NCBI GenBank assembly: GCA_037074705.1
Contig: CM073591.1
Coordinates: 98,570,532 to 98,634,531 of the forward strand
Direction: 5' to 3'
DNA from: Zhengitettix transpicula
Taxonomy: Eukaryota; Arthropoda; Insecta; Orthoptera; Tetrigidae
DNA: 64,000 bases
Below the pieces are notes generated by a model. The model had not been told where the DNA came from and ran no database searches. It saw only the letters and a program-made list of their open reading frames with translations. A program made the position numbers and the translations under genes. This document shows positions 13,301 to 25,377 of this stretch, piece by piece (the stretch's first letter is position 1; each line of letters starts with the position of its first letter).

Positions 13301-13810
13301 TGATGTGTGGCAATAGCAAAAATTTATGCCAAAAGTTTAAGACTGACAAAGGTTAACTTGACATAATATTTTTGTATATATTTTCGCTAGGAATTATAAG
13401 ATTTTCGGTAAAGCACGATCGACATTTGAGGTCGATATTTTTTAAAATCAGACGACTTACACGATTAAGTTACATCGATGTAAGTAAATTGTGAAGAGTA
13501 AATTTTCTTTTAAAAAAAATTATAATTATGACGTGACTAAACAAGGTATAACAGATTAGTTTAAAATATTTTTAAATTTGGACGATGTTCCTGAATGATG
13601 TGGACTTGTTTTATTTTTAACAACTCATTCTGGAAAATCCGAATGAGTTGACTTGAATCCTCAGTCAGGCATTCCGTTGGATTAACTGGATGACTAGGTC
13701 TGTGTTATTCAGAACGTAAAATATTACAAGTAGGTGTGGGCATACATAGTTACTTACTCACTTTAGCATTATTTTTAAATTCCGATATTTCTATTTTACA
13801 TTGATGATTG

Positions 13811-13811
<1 letters not shown>
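10346..13811. other. AT-rich DNA, no gene recognised
   Basis: Long unremarkable stretch. Only 12280-12540 stands out, being less AT-rich and free of the window's repeat families. The 97-codon minus-strand frame at 11114-11407 is AT-rich and has no recognisable motif. Confidence 0.4.

Positions 13812-13852
<41 letters not shown>
13812..13852. repeat. (AT)n microsatellite
   Basis: Pure AT tract with no recognisable LTR-like unit on either side, unlike most other AT tracts here. Confidence 0.95.
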
Positions 13853-13855
<3 letters not shown>

Positions 13856-14511
13856 GACAATAGAAGATGATTATGGCGCGCAGCCAAATTGTCTTTCGTC
13901 AAATGAATTAAACAAATGCTTGAAGAAAAAGCGTTAAATTTGTGACTGTTTTCAACATGGGAGGTGCATTGAATTAATAGACATATCAGTCTTAATTAAA
14001 ATTCATTTTTAAATATTGAAGGAACGGTTTTGTAATTAAAATATTGCATTAGTTTCCCATGCTATAAGCAGTTCTAAAAGGAAATGAGGTAGAAAACTAG
14101 TTATGTCTTAATATATTTGAGAAATATTGTCCTTCATTCAAATGATTACAAGTGAACTGTTTCTTAGTATATATATATAGACATGTACTCGATATACATT
14201 GCAAAAGGTCTTCTTAATTTAACAATATCCTCAATTATATATATATTATTATTTATTTCATTTGATAGCAAACATTTGGGCGTATTTATTCGTAAATAGC
14301 TTACAATCTTATAAATTTTGTTTTTTAAAACAATAAAATCAAACAGATTGGATACACGTATTAATTTTATTTATTGTCCTATAATAAATAGTTTTAGTCC
14401 ATTTTTAATTGTATTTATAGTCGCATGAACTACTAAGATAATTAACGAATTTGTACGGTGTTGGAATTAACTTCGTTGGGGAAATAATTTATTAGTATGG
14501 AAAAACTCACG
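13853..14511. other. AT-rich DNA, nothing recognised
   Basis: It contains only short AT runs near 14168-14180 and 14237-14247. Confidence 0.5.
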
Positions 14512-14606
14512 AAATCCATACTTTTGCTTGCTGAGATTCGAACCCGGGACCTCTGTGATGTCAGGTAGTAACGCTAACTCACTACACCGCAGGTGTTCGG
14601 CAGCGC
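14512..14606 (-). repeat. tRNA-like SINE head
   Basis: On the minus strand a GCGGTGTAGTGAG A-box-like block is followed about 40 bases later by a perfect B box in GGTCCCGGGTTCGAATCTC. The same head occurs at 39513 and 57556 on the + strand. The 3' acceptor half does not pair as in a functional tRNA, so a SINE fragment fits best. Confidence 0.65.
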
Positions 14607-14667
14607 TTTTACTCTTATTGAGGATTTAGAATATGTATGTAGTTGAAAATTATATTTATAACTCCCG

Positions 14668-14946
14668 TCAACGCTGTCGTTGAGGAAGTTCACGTCCTCT
14701 ACGATAATGATCAGCAGGCACTATTCGTGAAAGTTCCAGCAATATTCCAAAGATGTCGCGTTGAAAACGTGACGTGTCGGCGGTTTTTTTCTCCATTGAT
14801 AGAAAGGCTATAGTCCGTTCTAAATAAGACGTCTCATGGTGTATCCGCGTGAAAGGGGTGGGGAGGAGGGGCTCTGATGCCACGTACGACACACGTCTTA
14901 TACAGATCACTGAAAACAGTAAAATAACGACGCTATTCTTGGACAA
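14668..14946 (-). other. unrecognised 92-codon reading frame
   Basis: Minus-strand frame of 92 codons in a locally GC-richer patch. The first 25 residues (MSKNSVVILLFSVICIRRVS...) are hydrophobic and could pass for a signal peptide. The remainder is basic and shows no domain I know. It lies beside a SINE head and may be repeat-derived. Coding status is not supported beyond the open frame. Confidence 0.12.
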
Positions 14947-14949
14947 CGC

Positions 14950-16353
14950 AATTTTCTTTCAAGCATTGTGACTGGATGATTGAAGGACCCACTCGGGGGA
15001 ACTAATATCCATCAGTCATCTAATTTAAAACAGACTATAAAATAATTTATTTTCAGCCTACAATTAATCGAGATATCGTGAACGGTGAAGTATTACCGAA
15101 GATGCCCAAATTTCAACGATGCGCAACTCAACCAATCACCGGAAATTTATTTTCTAGCCTCAATCGACCGACAATTGTTTGCGCTTTGCTACTGGCCGAG
15201 TCCTACAGTTATTAACTAGCTGGAACTATTTTTTTGTTTTCAATTGTTTTGGAAGTTTATCGTAAATACTGAATTTTACGAATAATACAGTGTCGTTCAC
15301 TGTAATTAATACAATAGAAGATATTTATAAATAAACCATAATTTCGAGTGATCGAGTGGAACAGCGGGAAACAGCTAGTTTAAAAGAAGTTATAAGATGT
15401 AAGTATCGGAATATATAAAAATTGTGAAATATATTCCGATGAATTTTTAATTTAGTGTGAAATTCATGGAACGTTCCCGTTAGAGTTGTAATGAATCTGC
15501 TCAATTTGCACTTATCTGCGAGCTCAGAAACTTGACTCAAGGTTGCGCCTGCGTTTGTCCGCCTGCTGTTAATAATTTCTCAACTCCGAGCAGAGCGAGG
15601 CGAGGCGCTAGTTGCCCTGAATATGATAAGCCAACAAGCTGCTCCCTATCTTTGGAGCCCCGTAAGTCATATTGTAAATTAAAACCGACCCCTCTGCATT
15701 ACGCCAGATGTAGCTGTGCGGTCGTAAAAGCTACCGAGCTGGGAAAACATCTGAGCGCAAGGCTGCGCAAAGTAATGGCCACTGCGTCCGCAGCTCGCAC
15801 CACTCTCCCCAACACTTACAAGGGCATACAAACTACACCAAAGCTTCTCACATTACGATGAATAGTGCACAAATGCATGAAAGAATATATAAATAAAATA
15901 AATCTTTCTTTCTTATGAAAAATTTCCGATTCTTGCGACCGCATTTATTCTTTAGCTATCAGATAATATAAAGGGCGAGAATTTTTGACAAATACTCAAA
16001 CTGCTTACCATATCTCAGTTCTATTAATGATCAGTTTTAGTAAAAACTGTATACACGACATTAAAAACTATTTATGTAAGTCTGTATTTATCATATTAGA
16101 TTATGCTTCGTTAATCCCATTTCCAATCAATAAATTCACGAAATAAAGGAAATTCTCTACTACATGACAAGAACAAGTTACAGACCACACACGCCAGATG
16201 ATTAATTTTTGTGAAGATAACAATATGACGGGCCTCACCAGATTTTTCTATCCTAATCCGTTAATTCAGTTTCATAACCCTTAGAGCTGAGATTTAATGG
16301 AAAGAATTTTTTCTATTCTTGAAATCTAGAGAAATTTCGCAGACCAGGAGTCA
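14950..16353. other. mixed DNA with a GC-elevated patch
   Basis: The patch 15532-15861 is distinctly GC-richer than its surroundings and carries a 109-codon + strand frame of Ser/Thr/Cys/Arg-rich residues with no recognisable domain. It could be an old repeat, an untranslated exon or a regulatory patch. Nothing else was recognised. Confidence 0.3.
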
Positions 16354-16440
16354 ACCAGGATAATTCAGTGGTTACAGCACTGCGTACTAAGCGGAGGTCC
16401 TGAATTCAATTCCCGTTCCAATCAAGATTTGTTTCAGATT
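16354..16440 (+). repeat. tRNA-like SINE head, diverged
   Basis: TAATTCAGTGGTTACAGCAC resembles an A box region. A B-box-like GGTCCTGAATTCAATTCCC follows at 16395-16413. The two differ from the other heads, so this is either a different tRNA-derived SINE or an old one. Confidence 0.5.
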
Positions 16441-17199
16441 AGTTGGAAAACATCGGCAATTAAAAAATTCCTAAATGTGGTAGTCTTAACTCTGTATTTG
16501 GATTCAGAGTTTTGATTACTGCACCATTCTTGAAGGCTTTCCTTTCGTTGTAATTACATTATAATTGTAGAAGCAAGCTCTTGAAGGTAGTTGGTCGGTG
16601 AAGTTGTCTCTGAAGGTAGAATTGATAAATAATCCATTTGTCACTCATTTAGCACTTTGCAGACAAAGGCTTATATCAGTATATTTTACAGGGCGATGTT
16701 AAGGTGTGCTATCTATGGCTCTACGATTATCTGATCTCCAGTTCTTTAGTTAAAGCGATGGAAGAGACAATTTTATTCACAAAATCTCCGGGTTTTTACA
16801 TACCACAAAAAACGTGGTCCTCTCTAAAAAGAATTATAACTCAAAATGGCAAATGCTCAACCACAAGAAACATAGTCTGCCAAATATAAATATAACTCAA
16901 TATGGCAAATGTTCAGACTCTTTGTACAAGTGGGGAAATTCCTCACCACCAGTGTGAGACTTAAGACAAAATAAATATCTAACAGAAGAATATTCCACGA
17001 GACTAGACCCCAGATGACGTGCAGCCTGCTTTTTTGCGACACCAGAGTCAATAGAATGTATTAGACGTTTGTATGCAAGAGTTTTGAGTCGTTTTTCACT
17101 CTTGTGGTAAACAAGACTAGCTAAAAATATAGTGGTACGTAGGTCAGTTGTGACGAGTGTATGCACGGCCGCTGTCGCTGGGCAGACAGTAAGAGTTGC
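16441..17199. other. No gene recognised
   Basis: It contains a short direct repeat, ATAACTCAAAATGGCAAATG near 16838 and ATAACTCAATATGGCAAATG near 16891. A 122-codon minus-strand frame at 16897-17265 runs into the SINE-like repeat that follows and has no recognisable domain. Confidence 0.35.
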
Positions 17200-17516
17200 T
17201 GACTGATTCCATTGGATAAGTCGGCCAGCTGCCTCCAAATCTAGGTTTATGAAAGCTGTGTCCACTCAGCAAGCTCCATTCCAGACATCGGAAAGACGTG
17301 GGACAATTACCGAAAGCCCGACCTACCTGATGTAGGTTTCTCTATGGTTTTATATGCATAACATTTAGGCGATCGACGAGTAGGGTCATTAAACTATACC
17401 AGGAGGCTCTAGTAACCCTTGCTAACTTCATTGCATTTCACAATCCCCCCTTTCTATTCTATTAAAGGGGAGAGGCCACCTCAAGTAGCCTCTCTGTAAC
17501 ACTCTAAAACACTTAA
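17200..17516 (+). repeat. SINE-like repeat, copy 3 (old)
   Basis: Clearly the same family: TCGGCCAGCTGCCTCC, GTGGGACAATTACC and TATTCTATTAAAGGGGAG. It carries many substitutions and small deletions, so it is an older insertion than the copies near 22 and 30 kb. Confidence 0.8.
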
Positions 17517-20500
17517 GCCGGGTTTATATTGAAAATGATTACATCCTTGTAACCTTCATGAGGCAGAAAGTTTTAAAAAATATATTCATGAACCGTTTTC
17601 AAACGATGAAGGTGATAACTTTCACTATTATTGATGTTTTGAAAAAAAAATTGCGAGCTGATTTCAAAGTAATGGGTATATTTTTATAACAAAGAAAGCG
17701 TCTATTTTCTGAAATAATAGTGCCGTTTCTATCGTCACATCCGCGATATTCATACAGTTGTTTCCGCTAATTATTAATATTACGTTAAAAAGTTTTAAAG
17801 TTATGAAGCTTGGACGTCAAAGTATTTCAGAAAATATCAATTAAATACAAAATGTCGTAAAGTAAGGATGAAGTTGCTCAATAGAATTATAAATTCCCAT
17901 AATTTCTTAAACAGATAAAATTCATCACTGTGTAGGTCGCATTAAACTTTCATGTTTTCTGTCTAATTGTTTTATAATTCTAAGATTTAATAATTAATCG
18001 CAGAGAAATATGAATCAACAGGGTGCTAAATTGATCTCATCGAATTCCCCAAACGTTGCACGCAGTACTAAATTATTGGTCTGGATAAAAGCTCATGATA
18101 ACAGCCCAGATTGGCTTAATCGAACAGGCTTGGCTGAGGTGTGGGTTAGCAATGATTTATAGACATGTAATCGGGTTATCCAGGGGCCGTCCTTCGCAGC
18201 AGCGATAATCCATCTCGCCTCCAATGGAGACAATACGACAATCGGCATGAGCCAGAGGAAATTGAGCAATAAATTGGGTAATGCTTAATTAATAATGCTA
18301 CATTAATAATAAAAACAAGAAAATATACATGTTAACAGCCGCACTTAAAAGAGTTAAACAACTTTTATCCCGGTTTAGTGCCAAATAAATGTATTGGCGA
18401 CCAAATAATACTCTGCAACAGACACACGTGTGGTAGTATATTATACTTATTAAATATAATTAATATAAATAATATAAGATGGCGCAGAGAAATAAATTAC
18501 AATTTTTTGTAGTATCTAATTTATTTTTATAATTAATCAAAGACAATAAATGATAACAGATGATTAATCTAATTGAGAAAGTATTTTACTTATTTATGGG
18601 TTCCTTATGAATTTATTTTGAAAAACGAATCAAATTTAATAATCTTATAAATTTATATCATAAAATATATCGAGAGAGTAAATTAATACAATTTGTTGTT
18701 AATTATATTTAAATATTGTATAACATTTTATAATTTTCAGTAGTTTGCGTTCGGTAACCTTGGTTTATTTTATACTTCTTATATTGATATTCAATATAAA
18801 CCACAACATTGTCCTAATATGCATTATGAATATTGTAAGATAATAGTAAACCACCGCGATAACCTAGCCCAAAGAAGGGTTAATATCGTTTCAAAAGTCA
18901 TATTGTAGAGTCTTAATCTACTTCATTAAATATCTCATGTGAATACCGGTTTAATAGTGTGTGTTGACGTCAAGAAAAAGTCACTTAGTTGCGTTCGCAC
19001 TCTACTAAAGTCTTGCTTTTTGCCACCGTAGCTCAACAATTTTAATTTGTGTATTAACCTCTACCAGATCCACATTTAATTGGATAATTATCGAATAAAT
19101 TATCAAAATAATGATTATTTATACAAGGTTAATGTTATAATTATGAGAAATGTTTACAGTTGCAAGACAGTTAATTACAGTAATTTGTGTTCTCTTACTC
19201 TTATACCACGACTATTAAATTTTCCCATACTTAAAACACAACCTTTTACGACGGAGCTCAGCCTTTGCTTTCAGCAGGCAACTGTTACACTATGCTTTTA
19301 GTATTTTTCCGCGCGCATTGGCACTGAAACGCCTTCGACAAATACAATAAATGAAACATGACTTGTAATCGACAAAGTCCAACTGTCGTGTCAAAATGTA
19401 TATTATTATATTATGATTAATATATGAAAAAATGGAAACTAAACATCATACTAGTGATTTTCAAAATTTATTTTTTTACTAAATTTCGCGTAAACATAAT
19501 TTGTTTATTGACTTAGAAAATTCTGGACGGGTTATAAAAGTGTCTATGACTTATAAATATGGTAATTATGTCTCTGAAGGCTATATTTCGGAAATTAGTA
19601 GTATATTGTCTTTCGCAGTAAGTATATATCATGTGGTTTCTGCGTAACTATTAAAATTGTCCCTTTGCACAGACCTAAAATTAAGTAAGTGTACAAAACG
19701 AGCAACTATTTCTTACAATAAAATATAAGACTGAAGGACGTCTTCCGTACCACCCTAAGCTTACAAGAATATATACGAATGTACAAATACACAAATTCAC
19801 ATGAACAGTACATTGTCTTAAATATATTATGGTAATTCTGTTATGAAATATTCTTGACAAAAGGGGCCCTATTTGGGAAAAATAATTCGACTGTATTTAA
19901 GTACGAAAAACTTCCAATTAATGACGGTGCTATCATGAAAAATGAAAGCTGTTAACGATTACATTAATTAATCTTAATGACACTATATTCCAAACTGCTT
20001 ATATTTGTAGCATCTCTGACCATGGTGAAAATTAGTAACTGAATACTGCATTTATTCATTTTCGACACAAAAGAAACTCGCCTAGAGTTAGAAATTCCAA
20101 GCGCCAGAATTTTTAAATTCATATTCAAGGGTGTGCATTTCTTCAAAATACCATGTTACGTATTATACGTTATGTTAGGACATATTTTTAATTATGACTA
20201 CTAATCTGTTGTACTGAAATATTATTAAAATGTATATTACGTACATAAGTATTTGGTACATATAAATGTGACATTATGACACAGCTATTATAAAAATTCC
20301 ATTAATAAATAATGTCGATTATGATTAATGTGAATGGGAAGATTATTCTAAGACACTTACAAGACTCTTATATCAGACTTACTTCCACACGATGCATGGG
20401 ATTGGCGCCTTAGAGGGTCGGATCTCGAGAAAGATGATGAATACATGTATTCGGAACGACGATAAATTGTGCCTTGCGGAAATCGATAGGATCGGAACTC

Positions 20501-20884
20501 ATAAGAGTGACCTGCAAGGAACTTTAGATACTGATCAGAAAGCGTTTACAAATGAATAGCACGTGTAGATCAAATTACAGACTCGAGTAAATAAATATAA
20601 TAAAAGTAATTAAACATGAATGTGATTCATCTAGTAATTTTATGACCAGTAAGAGAAAACTTGAACAACATTTTAGACACTATCACGAAACGCGAAAAAA
20701 AATCACGAATATTAGGCTTTTATGACACAAACGTAGAGAATGGTGTTTCAGGCTTATTGGTCTCTACCAAGAATTGATCCCAAGAACGATGGGATTTGTA
20801 CAAAATATGCAATATAAGGTCTGCTGTAAACGCAAAAGTATTGTGAAATTTTCTATAAATATATGCGAATTCAATTTATTTTAC
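17517..20884. other. AT-rich DNA, no gene recognised
   Basis: No element or exon was supported. The patch 18040-18300 is less AT-rich and free of recognised repeats. Confidence 0.4.
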
Positions 20885-21085
20885 TTAGACGTAACTATGG
20901 CAAGCGTCAGCAGCGAAGGAGAGTGGCTTAGATTGAGGCAGGGGAGGCTGCGCAAAATAAAGGCATACACAACTATCTAACGTGGTCAAGTTCTAGGCGC
21001 TAAATGAAGCTCTGTAGCAGCGATGTACCACATGCGAAAAACACTAAACTGGGCCGTCAACAAATATCCCGCGATCTATAAAAAT
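20885..21085 (+). repeat. short dispersed repeat with AACGCGGTCAAG motif, copy 2
   Basis: Aligned by eye to 5165-5405. Shared blocks are GGCTGCGCAAAATAAAGGCA (here only), TCTAACGTGGTCAAGTTCTA and CACTAAACTGGGCCGTCAAC. It ends near an A-rich CTATAAAAATGG. Confidence 0.6.
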
Positions 21086-21821
21086 GGCAACTAAAAGAAA
21101 TGTTTAGATAATTTGGGTTTAATTTATTATTATGTATGCCAACCAATCAATCTGGTACATATGATTATAGACTTTATAATATTCAAAACATTTAGACTGA
21201 CTACTTACACGTGTAGTACGTGTGCTCTTTATTCGTGTGAAGTAATAGTAGTAATAATTAACCCAAGGTTACATTTTTCTCCCTTCCGCATTCCCCATTT
21301 CGATGCTATTGTCATGAATTACCTGGAAATAGATTACAACTAAAAAATCTTAACGTAATTATAAAAGATGGCGTCGCCATTTGGGCACAATTTTAAAATA
21401 AATGTTTGTAGAACGTTGTACGCAGAGGCTTCAAGGACCAAACAAAAACTTGAGCAATAACCAGCTGTATTTCAAATCCCAAAATCATTACACGGACTCC
21501 TTGTAGATCGTCCTCAGGAGACTGATCAATGTGGCGGCGGGAGGTGGTGAAGGGGAATTGCTGTAAAGACACGTTGCACAAACCGGCACAAGATATATGT
21601 GTTAATTTGAATCTTGAATATAATCTTCACATCATTATTTTATTTCTATAACTTTTGTAAGCATTATGATTATATTTGAAAAAGTTTATTGCAGGTATAT
21701 CTAAATAGTCTTTTATAATATTTCAACGAAATAGACTATTTCCTACAGATTGGTGTCTAAATTTATGTTTTCCCACTTGGTTTATTACTGGGTTATTACT
21801 CTATTAGTTCCACGAAACAGA
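21086..21821. other. No gene recognised
   Basis: AT-rich. The patch 21410-21590 is slightly GC-richer and has a 62-codon minus-strand frame without recognisable motifs. Confidence 0.4.
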
Positions 21822-22341
21822 TTTTTTTTTTGGGGGGGGGGGGGAGGCAACAGGCTACATGAGGGTAATCCACTTTGGGCAACTCCCCTTTAATAGCATA
21901 GGAAGGGATTTGAAAGGGTGGATGTGGAAGGGTAGAGGAAGGTAGCCAAGGGTTAACAAGGGCCCCCGGGCTATATTTTAAGGATCCTACCTGGCATTCG
22001 CCTAAAGAAATGCAAGGAAAACCCTAGAAAAACCTGCATCAGGTAGGTCGGGCATTGGGTACTTGTCCCACGCCCTTCCGATAACGGGAGAGGAGTTTGC
22101 TGTGGGGACGCAGCATTCCCTTCTCCGTACCTCGACCAGTATAGGAGGCAGCTGGCCGACTATTCCAATGGGAATAGCGAACAACTCTTTCCGTATGCCC
22201 AAGGTCTGCGACCCCGGAACATACACCTCTCAGAACAGGCCGAGGTGCCTCGGCTTGTGGGAACCTTAGTTCAAAAACGGAGAGGAAAAGGCAAACCCAA
22301 AGGTAGCCCCTTCGTATCTCTCCTAAAAGGTTCTGCCTGCG
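21822..22341 (-). repeat. SINE-like repeat, copy 4
   Basis: Near full-length minus-strand copy. The poly(A) tail appears as T10 at 21822-21831, followed by an unusual run of 13 G (21832-21844) that replaces the normal CCCT block before the tail. It continues through all family blocks to the 5' section ending AAAAGGTTCTGCCTGCG. It carries the 74-codon sense frame (22002-22226) seen in other copies. Confidence 0.9.
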
Positions 22342-22707
22342 ATGCTATTAAAGGGGAGTTGCCCAATGTGGATCACCTTCATGTAGCCTGCTACCCTAAA
22401 AAAAAAAGGTTCCCACACGGAATGCTGCGTCCCCACAGCAAACTCCTCTCCCGCTATCGGAAGGGCGTGGGACAAGTACCCAATGCCCGACCTACCCGAT
22501 GCAGGTTTTCCTAGGGCTTTCCCTGCATTTCTTTAGGCGAATGCCGGGTAGGATCCTTAAACTATAGCCCGGGGGCCCTAGTTAACCCTTGGCTACCTTC
22601 CTCCACCGTTCCGCATCCCCCCTTTCAAATCCCTTCCTATGCTATTAAAGGGGAGTTGCCCAAAGTGGATTACCCTCATGTAGCCTGTTGCTCTAAAAAA
22701 ACAACAA
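22342..22707 (+). repeat. SINE-like repeat, copies 5a and 5b in opposite orientation
   Basis: Bases 22342-22407 are a bare 3' tail of the family (CTATTAAAGGGGAGTTGCCC through poly(A)). It is followed at once by a second + strand copy (22408-22707) that jumps from GGTTCCCACA straight to GGAATGCTGCGTCCCC, an internal deletion of roughly 150 bases, and ends CCTGTTGCTCTAAAAAAA. With copy 4 it forms a head-to-head composite. Confidence 0.85.
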
Positions 22708-23008
22708 TTAATGTTTTTCGTCTTTTAAATTATATTTTTAGCAATACAACCTCTAAGAAAACTCTCAATTTAACTAAGAAAAAGCAAATGCTTTCAGGCA
22801 ACATCTCACTCAAATCTTCGCTCCATTTTCATCCCATACTATAAATTTTGGTACAGAAATGGAGAAAAATTTCTACTTACGAGTACTGTTATCTCTATCC
22901 TTGATATCGACCTCACCTATTGAGGTATAACGAGAGATAAAAATAACTAACTCAATCAAAGCTCCCGTAGGAAAGATACTAAAACACATTCCAATAAATG
23001 AAAAAATT
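22708..23008. other. AT-rich spacer, nothing recognised
   Basis: No supported feature between the SINE composite and the foldback MITE. Confidence 0.4.
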
Positions 23009-23328
23009 TGCGTTTGATTGAAAATTAATAAAAATACTGACAAAATATACATCAACGTTGCTAGAAACCTTGTCCCTTTCTCCAGGCGCTAATAAGAGCG
23101 TAGAGTGACACAACTGCACTTGTCAGTTAACAAAACTTAAAAGCGAAGAACGCAACGACATTGGAAAAGAATCGTCTTCGCTTTTGAGTTTTGTCAACTG
23201 ACGAGTGCAGTTGTGGCGCTCTATGCTCTTCTTAGCACCTGAAGAAAGGGACAAGAACACCAGAAACGTTATGTGGTATTTATATTATCACCTATTTTGT
23301 CTGTATTTGGCTATCTTTCTTAATATTA
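23009..23328. repeat. foldback MITE family A, copy 1
   Basis: Nearly the whole element is an inverted repeat. The left arm TTTGATTGAAAATTAATA...GACAAAATA is mirrored by TATTTTGTCTG...CTTTCTTAATATT. The inner arm CACAACTGCACTTGTCAGTT (about 23109) is mirrored by AACTGACGAGTGCAGTTGTG (about 23196). The centre contains AAAAGCGAAG...CTTCGCTTTT. Related copies lie at 44444 and 50098. No coding capacity. Confidence 0.85.
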
Positions 23329-23334
23329 GATTCC

Positions 23335-23660
23335 CATAAAGGCAGCAGAACTCTTAACGACAATATACAAGCACGTGCCAGCTATTTCCCATTTCGTTAC
23401 GAAAATGAATTTGCCGTAATAATCATTAATTCGAAGCCTAGAAAATCACTACAAGAAGCCACATCCTACCGACCGATAATCAACAATATGTGAACGCCTG
23501 CTGTTATACAGAAGCAAAGTTGAAACACCTCCAAAGGAAAAGATTCCAACTCACCAGTGTGGCTCCTGCGAATTCTACCGTCCAGCAAAGTCATAGAATA
23601 CTCAAACACTGAAACGTCCGTAAATCAGATTACGTTCCACTTTTGAAAAAATTCTTATTT
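23335..23660 (+). pseudogene. Jockey-clade reverse transcriptase fragment
   Basis: The + strand reads, across frames, ELLTTIYKHVP, then IIINSKPRKSLQEATSYRPI, then PTHQCGFCEFYRPAKS and QQSHRIL. These correspond in order to the non-LTR RT blocks IIPKPGKPxxxxxSYRPISLL and HQFGFRxxHSTxxQxHR. Stops and frameshifts are frequent. It begins within a few bases of foldback MITE copy 1, so the MITE probably inserted in or beside it. Confidence 0.6.
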
Positions 23661-24475
23661 TACAATATCTCCGTGATAATTTTGTAAGAATTCATAAAAT
23701 AGTGTGTTTACACATAATCTACACACTCTGATGAATACACTTTAAATATGATTACAGTCGAACTGATAAATAAGAAGGAATGTTTAGATAAGATTTATAA
23801 GATAAGTAGCGGCATAGTTTACCGTAAATGTATTCAGTACTAAGGAATGTTTTTGCGTATGCACTTAGACTTATTTTATTTAATGGAAAAGTATAAAATA
23901 CATTGAATGAAGATACACAAACTATATACCAACCTGAATATAAAATAAATATGAAGAAAATAGTTGCAATATAACTATAAACGTTTTTACTTAATATTAA
24001 TAAAGAATAACTATTATTAAAACTGTGAATAGCATCCTACAGTTCTCTGCACGTCTTCTCACTTCACTTCACTGTAACGCTTTACAGACTAAGCTAGATT
24101 TAAAAAACCGTATCCTTAATGAAAATTATTTTATTATCATGTTCACTTCACTCAATTTATTAATATAATGTTATTATTTTCATAATAAATTGCTTTCATA
24201 ATTCGTTAATCTTCTTTGGAATTATTTCATGCTCTGTGTGCACAATTCTAGCACAGTTGCTCCCAGGCTATTTCAATCCAGAATGGTTCTATTTATGTAT
24301 GAAAATTTCCCTATATCAGTGTACTGTTACCTCTGTCAAAACTTGAACGAATGATAGCTTTTAGGTAAGAAGGTGGGCAAACTATTATATTTTCTCCTGG
24401 CCTGTTCGTTATTCTGCGCTGTGAATGTTGCACAAAGTCTAGTTCGTTTCGTTCTCTTTGCCAAAATCTCTAACG
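23661..24475. other. AT-rich DNA, nothing recognised
   Basis: No supported feature. Confidence 0.45.
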
Positions 24476-25057
24476 CAGTGTTTCCCAACCTTTTTTTTTT
24501 ACCATTCCCCACCTACGTCTTTCTAATGCTCCCTTTTTGTAATATATTCATATTTTTTTATAATCAGAAATTGAATTATTCCCTAAAGAAGCCTAATTAC
24601 ACTTGTGTGTCACAGTTCTTCATCAATAATAATTCTGTGCATAAACAAAGTAATTATTTATTTTAATCTTAGATCGCTAAAACGATCCACGACACCCATT
24701 CGAAATTTTGTATGAAATTACGTTCCTATTACATTTATCACTCAGAGGTTAGGCTAGATTACAGTTGACAACCACTTACGCATAGTAACACAGTACGTAC
24801 CATTCCTTCACTAGACATAGTAAACATTACTCTCCGAGTAAATTGTATATTATATTACTCCATACGTTAAGTGTGACTGTATAGAAAGCACAGAACTTAC
24901 CAAATGTTTATTTCAAATTGAGATACCAATAATTTTTCGTTTTGTACAACTTTAAATGATAGCTAGGGATTTTTAAACTCTAGACGAGCTCATTTTCGAA
25001 TTTCCTCCCTGAATAATCAAATCATGTGAGACGTGGGACCAACGTTGGGAAACGCCG
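24476..25057. mobile_element. nonautonomous hAT-like element 1
   Basis: The left end CAGTGTTTCCCAACCTTTTT is mirrored by the right end AACGTTGGGAAACGCCG, a terminal inverted repeat in the style of hAT elements (CAGNGNTTCCCAA). Flanking 8-mers CTCTAACG and CTCCTACT match at only 5 of 8 positions, so the target duplication is decayed. About 582 bp, no transposase. The 97-codon frame at 24373-24666 crosses the border and is not a gene. Confidence 0.6.
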
Positions 25058-25069
25058 CTCCTACTCATT

Positions 25070-25377
25070 TTCCGCAAGTCTACAAGATAATTTTAATGTA
25101 TTTTTCTTGAAATTTCTCCAGTGCCTGAATGTGCTCATTCCTATATGAACTGATCCATATAGGTAGCAACGACCTTAGTGTTTCTGAAGATTTTCTTTTA
25201 AACTCTGAGTACGAAGGTCAGTACTTTCTATTCCTTATTGGCCACTGAATTTACATGTTTCCCCCATAATAAGTCTCTACTAAACATTACACCCAAATAT
25301 TTGCAGCTATTGAATACTTCTATTAATTGTTCCCCTACTTTATAGTTTTCACGCTCAGCATTATTCTGCTGACCTGG
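25070..25377 (-). pseudogene. Jockey-clade RT, C-terminal fragment (distal part)
   Basis: The minus strand reads EVFNSCKYLGVMFSRDLLWG followed by KHVNSVANK, then VVATYMDQFI and EKFQEKYIKIIL. This is the thumb-side block of Jockey-like RTs (SVKYLGVTISxDLxWxxHI...). It is the continuation of the RT palm fossil at 25613-25790 and is separated from it by a plus-strand insertion. Several stops and one frameshift. Confidence 0.75.

Noticed and set aside
15532..15861. 109-codon + strand frame as a gene
   Set aside because: No domain, splice or promoter context. The open frame is explained by the local GC rise. Kept only as a note.
22063..22269. Antisense open frames (MSHALPI...) in SINE-like copies
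   Set aside because: Antisense to the shared sense frame. Their presence in several copies follows from copy similarity.
24373..24666. Hydrophobic 97-codon + strand frame resembling a signal-anchor protein
   Set aside because: It crosses the left terminus of hAT-like element 1. The hydrophobicity comes from T-rich sequence.
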